A DNA stretch of 22,167 nt from the IMG/VR virus record IMGVR_UViG_3300046425_000521, positions 1 through 22,167 of that record; one strand, given 5' to 3'. How positions within the stretch are numbered: position 1 is the stretch's first letter; each line of letters begins with the position of its first letter. Below the pieces are notes generated by a model that searched no databases, was not told where the DNA came from, and was given only the letters and a program-made list of their open reading frames with translations. Positions 14,896 to 21,590 of this stretch are shown in pieces. The DNA comes from a virus. A program made the position numbers and the translations under genes.

Positions 14896-15162
14896 ATGTA
14901 TCTCGCCATAATTCAAGATCCGTTCAGTTTGATAAGGGCTGTTGAGATTGACGCCTCTGCTGAAAAAGACGCCTTATCTAAGTGTGTGAATATCGAAGAG
15001 GGAAATAAGTCACTTCAAGTTCACTTTTTGATTAACAAAAAGGACGGAGACATTAAGCGGGTTTATAAGAATGAAAGTGGTTACCAGATCAACGAATCCG
15101 CATTTGAGTATTTAGGTGTGGAAACCGACCATACGTATTTTGATACGGAGAAAGCAGAATGA
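14896..15162 (+). CDS. Small hypothetical protein after fibre genes
   Basis: An 88-residue protein with no recognised family. AAGGA at 14881-14885 is a reasonable ribosome binding site, and the gene begins 2 nt after the previous stop. The product is acidic and mixed helix/strand (MYLAIIQDPFSLIRAVEID at the start, EYLGVETDHTYFD near the end). Small proteins placed directly after a fibre gene are often fibre-assembly chaperones in phages, but no motif here confirms it. It is the last gene of the adhesion island before the neck genes. Confidence 0.55.
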   Translation: MYLAIIQDPFSLIRAVEIDASAEKDALSKCVNIEEGNKSLQVHFLINKKDGDIKRVYKNESGYQINESAFEYLGVETDHTYFDTEKAE

Positions 15163-15175
15163 AGGGTCGCAAAAG

Positions 15176-15910
15176 ATGACACAGCTTAGAGAGATTCATT
15201 GGCCAGAAGGGCCAGAGCAGGGCGACATACATAGTGAAGGTGGCCGTACTTGGGAATACACGTTACTGCCACCGGGCTCAAGCGTACCCGGAGTATGGCG
15301 CGATGTGGGCTGTCAGGATGTTGAGGCTAATGGGCCTGGTTGGGATCTGGAAAGCATTAAGGATTTGCTGGGTATAGAGGTGCCGGATCATGACGATCAG
15401 GTGCTTGCAGCAATGAAGATAGTTATGGGATTTCTAGAGCGTTACTGCAACCGACTGTTTGAGTGGCGCGATAACCATCAGGAGCTCCAGGTTCCGGTGA
15501 AGGGCAAGGGATGGCAGTTACACCTATGGCCTGTCTCTGGCGACCTGTATATCGATGAGACCAAGAATGAGTATCTGGTCGATAACGAGCGAGGCATAGT
15601 CTGGTTCCCCAATTACAATTACACCAATTTTCACATGCTCCAATACTCAGGTGGATATAAGTCCGATGAGTGGCCGGCAGATTTATTGTACGTGCTCTAT
15701 AACGCTATAAAGGTTCAGTGGGAACTGACCAGTAGCGGAGGTTCCGCTTCCAGCCAAGATATAAGCAGGATTACGATACCTGATGTGGGTACAATCACAT
15801 ATGCTAATAACAGTGGCAGTAGCTCCAGCATAGGATTGGGTGCAGATTTTGGGCCGATCTCTCAGGCAGATCAGATACTTCTGGATTTGTATAGGTTGCA
15901 TGAATGCTAA
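15176..15910 (+). CDS. Head-tail connector (gp6-like) with N-terminal extension
   Basis: Predicted to form the ring under the portal that joins head and tail. I start it at ATG 15176 (with AAGGG upstream), giving 244 residues; the open frame reaches 15116 but that part lies inside the previous gene. Residues about 72-185 fit the HK97 gp6 / QLRG family: a helix with VLAAMKIVMGFLERYCNRLF (76-95 region), a beta hairpin insert, then EWPADLLYVLYNAIKVQWE (165-183), the hallmark 'WPADL' helix. Residues 1-45 are extra, with a Trp/Tyr pattern (HWPEGPEQGD, TWEYTL, VWRDVG) like the start of the fibre at 9138. The C-terminus is Ser/Gly-rich. Typical gp6 proteins are about half this length, so the extension is notable. 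Confidence 0.75.
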   Translation: MTQLREIHWPEGPEQGDIHSEGGRTWEYTLLPPGSSVPGVWRDVGCQDVEANGPGWDLESIKDLLGIEVPDHDDQVLAAMKIVMGFLERYCNRLFEWRDNHQELQVPVKGKGWQLHLWPVSGDLYIDETKNEYLVDNERGIVWFPNYNYTNFHMLQYSGGYKSDEWPADLLYVLYNAIKVQWELTSSGGSASSQDISRITIPDVGTITYANNSGSSSSIGLGADFGPISQADQILLDLYRLHEC

Positions 15911-16227
15911 GTAACTCTGACAAGCAGTATTTGTTTAAGCAATGGAACGAGGGCGTCAAGGCGCTTGGAGTTCCTGCTAGGCATGTCAGCACCGAAGGCA
16001 TCGAGACTGAGTGCATCGTTGGGTTTAAGACTACCAAGGATGAAGAAATAATTAACTCCTGGGGCATCGGAGCTAAGATAATAACCATCCGGGCTGCCGA
16101 GGTAAGTCCGGTAAAGAAGTTGGATCGTGTCTTTATTATGGATCAGGTTTACACGCTAGATTTCTGCGATCCAGTAATGCTTAACGATTTATTTTGCGGT
16201 TGGCGTTGTTACGTCCGGGGTAATTAA
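15904..16227 (+). CDS. Probable neck / head-closure protein
   Basis: A 107-residue protein overlapping the connector by 7 nt. It is a compact alpha/beta protein with a helical N-terminus (SDKQYLFKQWNEGVKALG) and a beta-rich remainder ending LFCGWRCYVRGN. No family motif is certain. Between a gp6-like connector and a tail terminator, phages of this type normally encode a small head-tail joining or stopper protein, and size and fold pattern fit that. The function is therefore assigned mainly from gene order. Confidence 0.55.
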   Translation: MLSNSDKQYLFKQWNEGVKALGVPARHVSTEGIETECIVGFKTTKDEEIINSWGIGAKIITIRAAEVSPVKKLDRVFIMDQVYTLDFCDPVMLNDLFCGWRCYVRGN

Positions 16228-16635
16228 ATGTCTGCTCTTTATGTTCGACAGACTGTTCGTGAGTGGCTAGTGAAGGCAGAGATAGATGTGCCTTTCTATG
16301 ACACCATCAATCGGGATCAGACCCCTACTGACGATATATGGGCGACAGCTTCATTTGACGCTACGTTCAGAGAGCGCCTAACCTTTTGTAATAGTTCTTG
16401 GCAGGAAGAAGGCGACGTTAATGTCGTTTACACCGGCCTGCCGGGGATTGGAGATGCTGTTGTTTTGGCCGCAGCGGAAAAGGACATGCAGACGCTCATG
16501 TCCATTCGCGACCCTAATGACAAATTACGCCTCACTGCGGTTGACCCACCCAGGGAGGCAAGTGCCGGGTCTACAAATCAGGGTTATCAGGTTTCTTATT
16601 TAGTTGAATACGAGTATCAGGAGGGAACACCATGA
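16228..16635 (+). CDS. Probable tail terminator (DUF4128-like)
   Basis: A 135-residue protein that would cap the finished tail tube and bind the neck. The start is directly after the previous stop, with GGGG at 16217-16220. The N-terminal helix (SALYVRQTVREWLVKA), the segment with an aromatic strand and TFRERLTFCNSSWQEEG, then a VVYTGLPGIGDAVVLAAAEKD helix, fit the terminator-like DUF4128 pattern, in which 'LG/NS...G..NV.V..P.G.G' is typical. The C-terminus is a strand ending YLVEYEYQ. It is followed by the tail tube gene with an ATGA overlap, the usual order. Family recognition is by eye only. Confidence 0.65.
   Translation: MSALYVRQTVREWLVKAEIDVPFYDTINRDQTPTDDIWATASFDATFRERLTFCNSSWQEEGDVNVVYTGLPGIGDAVVLAAAEKDMQTLMSIRDPNDKLRLTAVDPPREASAGSTNQGYQVSYLVEYEYQEGTP
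16619..16625 (+). promoter_or_regulatory. Strong ribosome binding site of the tail tube gene
   Basis: AGGAGGG ends 6 nt before ATG 16632, inside the end of the preceding gene. As for the capsid gene, the strong site suits a major virion component. Confidence 0.75.
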
Positions 16636-17276
16636 CTGCTCAATCCACAGAAGATGTGTCCATTTGGATTACCACTGGTGATCCTTCTAAGGACACCGTA
16701 ACAAGCGCCAGTAAGGCGTCACCATCCGTAGTTACAGTTCAGGCTGCAACTGAGGCTTATGAGGACGGGGATCTTGTATATATTTACGATACTCAGTCCG
16801 ATAATCTCAATGCCGCTTGGGCTGCAGGCAATGCACAAGGCACTACGTTTACTGCATTAAGCTCAAGCACGGTCAATGACACTGTAACCGTCAGCGAAGG
16901 ATTTGTAGATCATTACAAGCAGTCCGATCTGACCAAGCTGTGTCTGTCTGCTATCAACATTAACGGAACGGAGCCGAATACAATTTCGGTGGCTACGTTC
17001 TGTTCTCCAACTGCGACAATAAACAGCCAGGTCCAGGAAGCTGGAACGGTATCCATGGAAGGATACGTAGACGTGACAAGCCCTGACTATCCTGCGTTGT
17101 ACGACGCATGGCAGGTTGGCGATGAGCGTTTACTCAGAGTAGACCTTGGCCCGGACCAGGGTTGGTTGGTTGCTAGAGGCCGTGTGTCTAGCGTCAACTG
17201 GCAGGTTCCTATCGACGGTGCCATCGCCTACACATTTACCATGACCTTAACCGAAGCATTTAAGCACTGCTTCTAA
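16632..17276 (+). CDS. Major tail tube protein
   Basis: A 214-residue protein predicted to stack as rings forming the non-contractile tail tube. It is beta-rich, with Thr, Val and Ser throughout (VSIWITTGDP at the start, ASPSVVTVQAATEAYEDGDLVYI), and its second half (TINSQVQEAGTVSMEGYVDV, then ALYDAWQVGDERLLRVDL, then VPIDGAIAYTFTMTLTEAF) follows the tube protein pattern, in which a long beta-hairpin and a short helix alternate. Order supports it: tail terminator before, chaperone pair and tape measure after. It has the strong AGGAGGG site and is followed by a strong hairpin, as the capsid gene is. No sheath gene follows, which supports siphovirus morphology. Confidence 0.85.
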   Translation: MTAQSTEDVSIWITTGDPSKDTVTSASKASPSVVTVQAATEAYEDGDLVYIYDTQSDNLNAAWAAGNAQGTTFTALSSSTVNDTVTVSEGFVDHYKQSDLTKLCLSAININGTEPNTISVATFCSPTATINSQVQEAGTVSMEGYVDVTSPDYPALYDAWQVGDERLLRVDLGPDQGWLVARGRVSSVNWQVPIDGAIAYTFTMTLTEAFKHCF

Positions 17277-17280
17277 ACTT

Positions 17281-17310
17281 GATGTCGCCATGCTCATGTG
17301 TGGCGGCATC
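17281..17310 (+). terminator. Hairpin after the tail tube gene, possible terminator
   Basis: GATGTCGCCA (17281-17290) pairs with TGGCGGCATC (17301-17310) over all 10 positions, with one G-T pair. Further weaker pairs leave a TCAT loop. The hairpin starts 4 nt after the stop codon. The following bases (TTCATACCTT) are T-rich but broken, so termination may be partial, or the hairpin may protect the upstream mRNA end. Confidence 0.55.
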
Positions 17311-17337
17311 TTCATACCTTCGACGCCGAGGTGATTT

Positions 17338-17595
17338 ATGTCAGTACAGAAGAAAGTAGTTAACGGAACCGAGTACGAAATTCATACGCTTAAGATGGGG
17401 ACTATGAGGAAACTCATGCCTGCCCTACAGGGTGAGGCGCCACAACAGGCTGCAGCTCATGAGCAGATGGTTGCGGAAAGTGTCTACAAGGATGGTGTTC
17501 AGCTTAAAGAGATCATGGATGATCTTGAGTTTGCTGATTACCTTGAGTTGTCCAGCCTGATTGTGGAGATCAACGGCTTGGGAAACGTCGAATAA
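17338..17595 (+). CDS. Tail assembly chaperone, short form (G-like)
   Basis: An 85-residue protein equivalent in role to lambda gpG, which coats the tape measure during tail assembly and is not kept in the virion. GAGGTGA at 17328-17334 is the ribosome binding site. The product is mostly helical and acidic (KKVVNGTEYEIHTLKMGTMRKL at the start, IMDDLEFADYLELSSLIVEINGLGN at the end). The evidence is context: it lies between the tail tube and tape measure genes and ends in a slippery heptamer that gives access to a downstream overlapping frame. The stop (17593-17595) lies 7 nt after the heptamer. Confidence 0.85.
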   Translation: MSVQKKVVNGTEYEIHTLKMGTMRKLMPALQGEAPQQAAAHEQMVAESVYKDGVQLKEIMDDLEFADYLELSSLIVEINGLGNVE

Positions 17596-17807
17596 CGCCT
17601 TTTGAGGAGGGTCTATATCATATAGCGACTGAACTGGGCATGCTGGTGGAGGACATAGAAGCCAGAATGTCAGTTCATGAATATATGGGTTGGATAGACT
17701 TCCTCGAGAAGCGTTCTAAGAAGGAAGCTGACTCAATGAGCGGCAAAAGCAATCTACTCGCTGGTTCTAAGGGCGACTTGATTAAGGGGTTAACCGGTGG
17801 TCGCTAA
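17338..17807 (+). CDS. Tail assembly chaperone, frameshifted form (G-T-like)
   Basis: A -1 shift at G-GGA-AAC (17580-17586) would join the first 83 codons to 73 codons of the overlapping frame and give a 156-residue fusion ending at the TAA of 17805-17807. After the shift the protein reads RRITPFEEGLYHIATELGM, then EDIEARMSVHEYMGWIDFLEK, and ends IKGLTGGR. 'Y-x-GWIDFLE' is typical of T-like chaperone extensions. The -1 frame is open from 17547, just upstream of the heptamer, and has no ATG until 17640 and no ribosome binding site for it, so frameshifting is the only plausible route to the full extension. In lambda the T part recruits tail tube subunits onto the tape measure complex. Confidence 0.85.
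17565..17568 (+). promoter_or_regulatory. Internal GGAG upstream of the slippery site
   Basis: GGAG lies 11 nt before the heptamer. In E. coli dnaX an internal Shine-Dalgarno-like site about 10 nt upstream stimulates -1 shifting, so this element may do the same. The short motif could also be chance. Confidence 0.35.
17580..17586 (+). promoter_or_regulatory. -1 frameshift slippery heptamer GGGAAAC
   Basis: In the G frame this is read G GGA AAC, a perfect X-XXY-YYZ heptamer. Lambda uses GGGAAAG at the same place. A weak AT hairpin (17613-17625) lies downstream, but no strong stem or pseudoknot is obvious. Confidence 0.85.
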
Positions 17808-18651
17808 AGTTAAAGGGCCACTGGATCTCTTTGATCTGGCCGTGCCGCAGACAAAGGTTGTCGATGTTGGCTTGTACGCTCAGAAAGGAGTTCGGGAGAC
17901 GTTCAGCCTTGCTGATGACGTGATACTTGTGTCCAAGGAAGATGCCCGTGACATGATCCAGTTGGTCACGGTTGAGGCAATCAACGAGCAGCTTAAGCTA
18001 GACAACGAGCCCACAAGATTTCTAGTAGATGGCAGTGACGCCAAAAACCTAAGGGATGTCAGGCAAAAGACTGAGACATTCTTTGGCGACGTTGTTGATC
18101 AACTTCTGATCACTAACTTTGAGCGCACTCTGCGCAAGATGATATTAAAGAATACTACTCCTCAGACGGGCAAGCTGTCCGATATGAGGAACTGGGATTG
18201 GTATTACCTACCGTTTAGTGCGGACAGGAAGCGTGGTAACGCAACGAAGCTAAATGATCCTAGAGAACTAAAAGAGTGGCAGTATGGCGACAGGCTATTG
18301 ATCCGTCCTAGCCAGAGAATATTTAACTCAAGGGGTAAGGGCTACAACTACGCCTCCATGGTCAACTCTAGGGTTGCTCAGCGTGGTCAGAACTACACCC
18401 CTAAGCGCGGTAAGAACAAAGGCGTAACGTCAACCAACAATCACGGTTACGCAAGGCAGACTATCAAGGCGCTTAAACGCCGCACTCAATTTTCGGGGCT
18501 TACCATGTACGCCTCATTCACACAGGCATTCGCAGACCCAAACGAAGTCTATTGGGCTGGCCCAGGGAAGGGGCCGTTCACCTTGATCTTTGTGATACTT
18601 AACAGGGGTAAGAGAACTGCCGGCCGCGGATATAGGAATAAATTCAGATGA
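17797..18651 (+). CDS. Hypothetical basic tail-region protein
   Basis: A 284-residue protein I cannot assign. It has a GTG start with AAGGGG at 17784-17789 and overlaps the frameshifted chaperone by 11 nt and the tape measure by 4 nt. Residues 1-125 are mixed helix and strand with many acidic and hydrophobic residues. From about 128 the protein becomes aromatic and then very basic (RNWDWYYLPF, RGKGYNYASM, YTPKRGKNKG, IKALKRRTQF), ending RGKRTAGRGYRNKFR. It has no membrane segment or signal peptide. The basic second half could bind nucleic acid, the acidic chaperones, or the tape measure. The coding call is firm because of spacing and composition; the function is open. Confidence 0.7.
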   Translation: MVAKVKGPLDLFDLAVPQTKVVDVGLYAQKGVRETFSLADDVILVSKEDARDMIQLVTVEAINEQLKLDNEPTRFLVDGSDAKNLRDVRQKTETFFGDVVDQLLITNFERTLRKMILKNTTPQTGKLSDMRNWDWYYLPFSADRKRGNATKLNDPRELKEWQYGDRLLIRPSQRIFNSRGKGYNYASMVNSRVAQRGQNYTPKRGKNKGVTSTNNHGYARQTIKALKRRTQFSGLTMYASFTQAFADPNEVYWAGPGKGPFTLIFVILNRGKRTAGRGYRNKFR

Positions 18652-20366
18652 ACTTAGCTCCCGTCAATCGGCTGTACAAGATCACTGTCATGCAGGATTC
18701 CAAGAATAATGCAGTGGCGCAGTCTCTTAACAATAGAATGGGCGCAGTGGCCGCCTCAACGGGGAAGGTAACGAAGAACGCTCGTGGCGCCGCGCTCGCT
18801 ACACGTAACTTAGGTTACGTTGCGCAGAACGCCTCTTATCAGATCGCTGACTTCTTCGTTATGATGCAGGGCGGTGTTGGCGTAGGCCGAGCTCTTGCCA
18901 CGCAGCTTCCGCAGTTACTTGCTGGCTTTGGCGCCTTTGGTGCTGTGCTGGGCGCGGTTGCGGCGATTGGTGCATCTGTGGTTGTAATGCTTCAGCAGCA
19001 AGCTAAAGCGACCAAGCAAAATACTGAGTATGTAGAAAAATATGGCGTTGAATGGGAGAAGTTCAATGACGCCCAGGCAGAATATCTAGAAGAGGCTACT
19101 TATGTAAATGCGAGGTTGCTGGATGCCGCTGTTTACGCGGAGCGACTTGCCGCCGTAGATTTGCGAAAGGCTCTGCAGCCACCCCCGGTTACAGGATGGG
19201 ACGCAGTTGTCGGGATTTTGGGTAAGGCTTTAAGCACGGCTAAAGAAGTAATCCTTACCAGGTTTCCAATAGGTAGATTCTTCGATGATGACCAGATTGG
19301 TGGCGCAGTCGCTGGCGCCTTAATAGAAATACAGGAGGCCAACGACGCGGCGGCAAGATCATTTCAGTCAACTCTGGCAGACCTTGCTGCGGCCACACGA
19401 GGGACTGATGAATTTTTCTCGCTACTGGAGCAGTCTGGCAAAGAACTTGCGGCATTAGCTGAGAACCCGGCGCTTGACCGATTCATTTTCGCATTTACTG
19501 ATCTTGAGCAGGCCGAAGAGCAGTTAAGGCGTCTCAAGGAAGGGTTAACCGAAGTCCTTGGCGAGAACCCTAGTTCCTGGGGCGATGTCTGGGTTGAAAG
19601 AATCGGGCAACTTGAGGCAGGAGTTGAGCAGGCTAGGGCTACATTCAAGAAATTCGATGACCAGGTAAAAGCCCTTACTACTATCAATCCACAGACGGGT
19701 TTTCTTGAGGCTCTGACCAAAAGATCGCCTCTTGAGGAATCTATTAATAGGATCAATGCGGCAATGGATGCGCAGATCATCCTATTTGATGAGGGTAAAA
19801 GAGCGATTGCCGGGCTGATTGAAATAGACCGTTGGGAAGATCTGCAAGATATTATCGTTGATATTGGCAAGTCATTTGAGGACAACATTATCAATGCGAT
19901 GAAGACAGGCAAGTTTGCCGTCAAGGACTTCATCAACTTTGCGCTAGAGCAGTTCGCCCGATTGGCCCTTAGTAAAGTATTTGAGCCTTTTTTCTTGCTG
20001 CTTGCTAACGCAATACCGGGCCTGGGCGGCCTTGGAGGAACTGGCTCACCCTCTCCCTCAACTGGGGTGAACCCCCTGCAGTTTAGGGCAATAGAGCCCC
20101 CGCCATCTGCCGCCCCGATGTACAATTACGGTGAGTCTATTAGCAGGATTCCGGGCGCCTCCAGGAACTTAGACGGTGGCAGTGGAAACGTGACTGTTAA
20201 CGTCAATAACTACGGCAAGGATGAGGTAGAGGTAAGGCAGGCTAATACTGATAATGGGATTGAGATTGACGTGCTGATTAAAGAGACAGTCAAGCAAGGG
20301 TTTGGCGGTGGGGATTTCGATAGCTCTTTGGCCACCACGTTCGGACTTAGGAGGCTTGGTTACTAA
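18648..20366 (+). CDS. Tape measure protein
   Basis: A 572-residue protein that spans the tail lumen and sets tail length. The N-terminal part (LGYVAQNASYQIADFFVMMQGG, about 55-76, then RALATQLPQLLAGFGAFGAV, 81-100) is the lambda H-like element found in many tape measures. A hydrophobic segment follows (about 96-115), then long helical regions (about 120-350) and a C-terminal part with VKDFINFALEQFARLALSKVFEPFF (425-449 region), typical of the family's end. After it comes a Gly/Pro linker and a beta-rich terminus (NVTVNVNNYG). At the usual rule of about 0.15 nm per residue, the tail would be near 86 nm, shorter than lambda's. The ATGA overlap with the preceding gene suggests coupling. Confidence 0.9.
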   Translation: MNLAPVNRLYKITVMQDSKNNAVAQSLNNRMGAVAASTGKVTKNARGAALATRNLGYVAQNASYQIADFFVMMQGGVGVGRALATQLPQLLAGFGAFGAVLGAVAAIGASVVVMLQQQAKATKQNTEYVEKYGVEWEKFNDAQAEYLEEATYVNARLLDAAVYAERLAAVDLRKALQPPPVTGWDAVVGILGKALSTAKEVILTRFPIGRFFDDDQIGGAVAGALIEIQEANDAAARSFQSTLADLAAATRGTDEFFSLLEQSGKELAALAENPALDRFIFAFTDLEQAEEQLRRLKEGLTEVLGENPSSWGDVWVERIGQLEAGVEQARATFKKFDDQVKALTTINPQTGFLEALTKRSPLEESINRINAAMDAQIILFDEGKRAIAGLIEIDRWEDLQDIIVDIGKSFEDNIINAMKTGKFAVKDFINFALEQFARLALSKVFEPFFLLLANAIPGLGGLGGTGSPSPSTGVNPLQFRAIEPPPSAAPMYNYGESISRIPGASRNLDGGSGNVTVNVNNYGKDEVEVRQANTDNGIEIDVLIKETVKQGFGGGDFDSSLATTFGLRRLGY

Positions 20367-20734
20367 TGCCATATAACGGAGACATCGGCGATAGGCCGGA
20401 TGAACTAGATGGTTGCTGGTCAACTTGGACTGAGCAGCAGACAGACAACGTAGTCCGTAACACCATGGACAAGGGAAACGTAAAGACCCGCCGCAGATTT
20501 ACTGGTATCACCAGAGCAGTCACTTGTTCGGTCAAGCTAACCTCAGACAAGTACATACCGTTCAAGGATTGGTTTAATCGAGATCAGAGGCAGGGGACGA
20601 TACCGACATACGTCAAGACCCCTTACGGGACTACTGAGCTATTCCTGTGGACAGGGCCGCCAACTATAAATTGGATAGATTCCAATCACTTTGAGGCTAG
20701 TGTCACAATGTATCAGGGGTCTAACTGGACGTGA
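20366..20734 (+). CDS. Minor tail protein (tail-tip)
   Basis: A 122-residue protein. The start shares one base with the tape measure stop; AGGAGG is at 20349-20354. The pattern, a Pro/Asp-rich start, then RNTMDKGNVKTRRRFTGI, then a strand ending in DKYIPFKDWFNRD and a hydrophobic strand with TELFLWTGPPTINW, follows a family of small tail proteins with the shape 'R-T-x-M-x-x-G-x-x-x-R-R' found just after tape measure genes. It may act as a distal tail or tip protein like lambda gpM. I am confident it is a tail protein, less so of the exact role. Confidence 0.65.
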   Translation: MPYNGDIGDRPDELDGCWSTWTEQQTDNVVRNTMDKGNVKTRRRFTGITRAVTCSVKLTSDKYIPFKDWFNRDQRQGTIPTYVKTPYGTTELFLWTGPPTINWIDSNHFEASVTMYQGSNWT

Positions 20735-21210
20735 GCGTTACTGTCGAATTTGAGAACGAGCTCTCTGCCAATCATTCCGATGAGGCATTGCTGTTCCTTA
20801 TGACGATAACGTCTGAGGAACTAAACGAAGAGATTTACTGCGTAAACAACAATGAGGCAGTTGTCTCACGCGGTAGGACTTTTGAGGCGTTCCCGTTTGA
20901 GATAAGGCTGCCACCGGAAGATGGTGGCACGCCTAAAGACCTGAAGCTGGTCACTTACAATCTATCTGATGAATTCATGGACTTGGTCAGGCAGGCACAG
21001 TCCCCTCCTGAGGTGAAGCTTGAGCTAGTATCGACTAGAGACCTTGATGAGGTTGAGAAGACAATAGACTTTATGTCTGTTGGCGGTGCTACCTACGACG
21101 CACTGACCATCACGTTTACGCTTATCGCTAATAACTTTTCCGCCCGCAAGACCTTGCAGGCCACATACAACCAGGCCGAGTTTCCCGGCTTGTTCTTTGC
21201 GCTCCAATGA
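20731..21210 (+). CDS. DUF1833-family tail protein
   Basis: A 159-residue protein with a GTG start, overlapping the previous stop by 4 nt; AGGGG at 20715-20719 serves as ribosome binding site. The sequence follows the DUF1833 layout: a strand with LLFLMTITS, then IYCVNNNEAVVSRGRTFEAFPFEI, then the loop LPPEDGGTPKDLKL, an acidic YNLSDEFMDLVR helix start, and a final NQAEFPGLFF. This family is commonly placed between tape measure and NlpC/P60 genes in lambda-like tails and is thought to belong to the baseplate-like tail tip. Its biochemical activity is not known. Confidence 0.8.
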   Translation: MSVTVEFENELSANHSDEALLFLMTITSEELNEEIYCVNNNEAVVSRGRTFEAFPFEIRLPPEDGGTPKDLKLVTYNLSDEFMDLVRQAQSPPEVKLELVSTRDLDEVEKTIDFMSVGGATYDALTITFTLIANNFSARKTLQATYNQAEFPGLFFALQ

Positions 21211-21590
21211 ATAGTTATATCGGCATCCCGTACACGAACCGCGGCCGGGACAGGGACGGTGTTGACTGCTGGGGCCTGGTCCAGCTTTGGTATCAGGAGC
21301 AACTCAACATAACTGTTGATGATTATCTTTATGCCTACACTGCAGCAAATGACTTTGAGTCTGTATCCGACGCAATAAAGAAGCACAAGAAGGAATGGAC
21401 ATCGGTCGATGAGCCGCAGTTCGGTGATGTGCTGGTATTTAAGATTGCGGGCTACCCGATGCATGTAGGCATCAAAATGCACGGCGATGATTTTTTGCAC
21501 GCCTTCCAAGGAACTCAATCCTGTCTGGAGCGGTTGTCTGGTATTGCATGGAATAGGCGCCTTCACGAGGTTTACCGATGGGCGAATTAA
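21207..21590 (+). CDS. NlpC/P60 tail-tip peptidase (lambda K-like)
   Basis: A 127-residue cysteine peptidase domain of the tail tip, expected to cleave the peptide stem of the cell wall or to assemble the tip, as lambda gpK does. The active-site Cys is C21 in GVDCWGLVQLWY, and the His is probably H86 in YPMHVGIKM. H98 (FLHAF) is a candidate third residue. FGDVLVFK (72-79) is the strand usual before the His. The length is that of an isolated domain, without lambda K's N-terminal zinc peptidase half. An ATGA overlap with the previous gene and a 13-nt overlap with the next indicate coupled translation. Confidence 0.88.
   Translation: MNSYIGIPYTNRGRDRDGVDCWGLVQLWYQEQLNITVDDYLYAYTAANDFESVSDAIKKHKKEWTSVDEPQFGDVLVFKIAGYPMHVGIKMHGDDFLHAFQGTQSCLERLSGIAWNRRLHEVYRWAN

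Noticed and set aside
15116-15175. N-terminal extension of the connector gene
   Set aside because: It overlaps the preceding 88-residue gene for 47 nt and has no ribosome binding site; ATG 15176 with AAGGG upstream is better.
17613-17625. Downstream hairpin stimulating the frameshift
   Set aside because: CTATA-TCA-TATAG is only a 5-bp AT stem lying 26 nt after the heptamer, too weak and too far to be a convincing stimulator.
19364-20125. A 253-codon antisense frame in the tape measure gene
   Set aside because: It lies wholly inside a well-supported gene, has a Ser/Arg/Pro-rich product without domains, and has no ribosome binding site of note.
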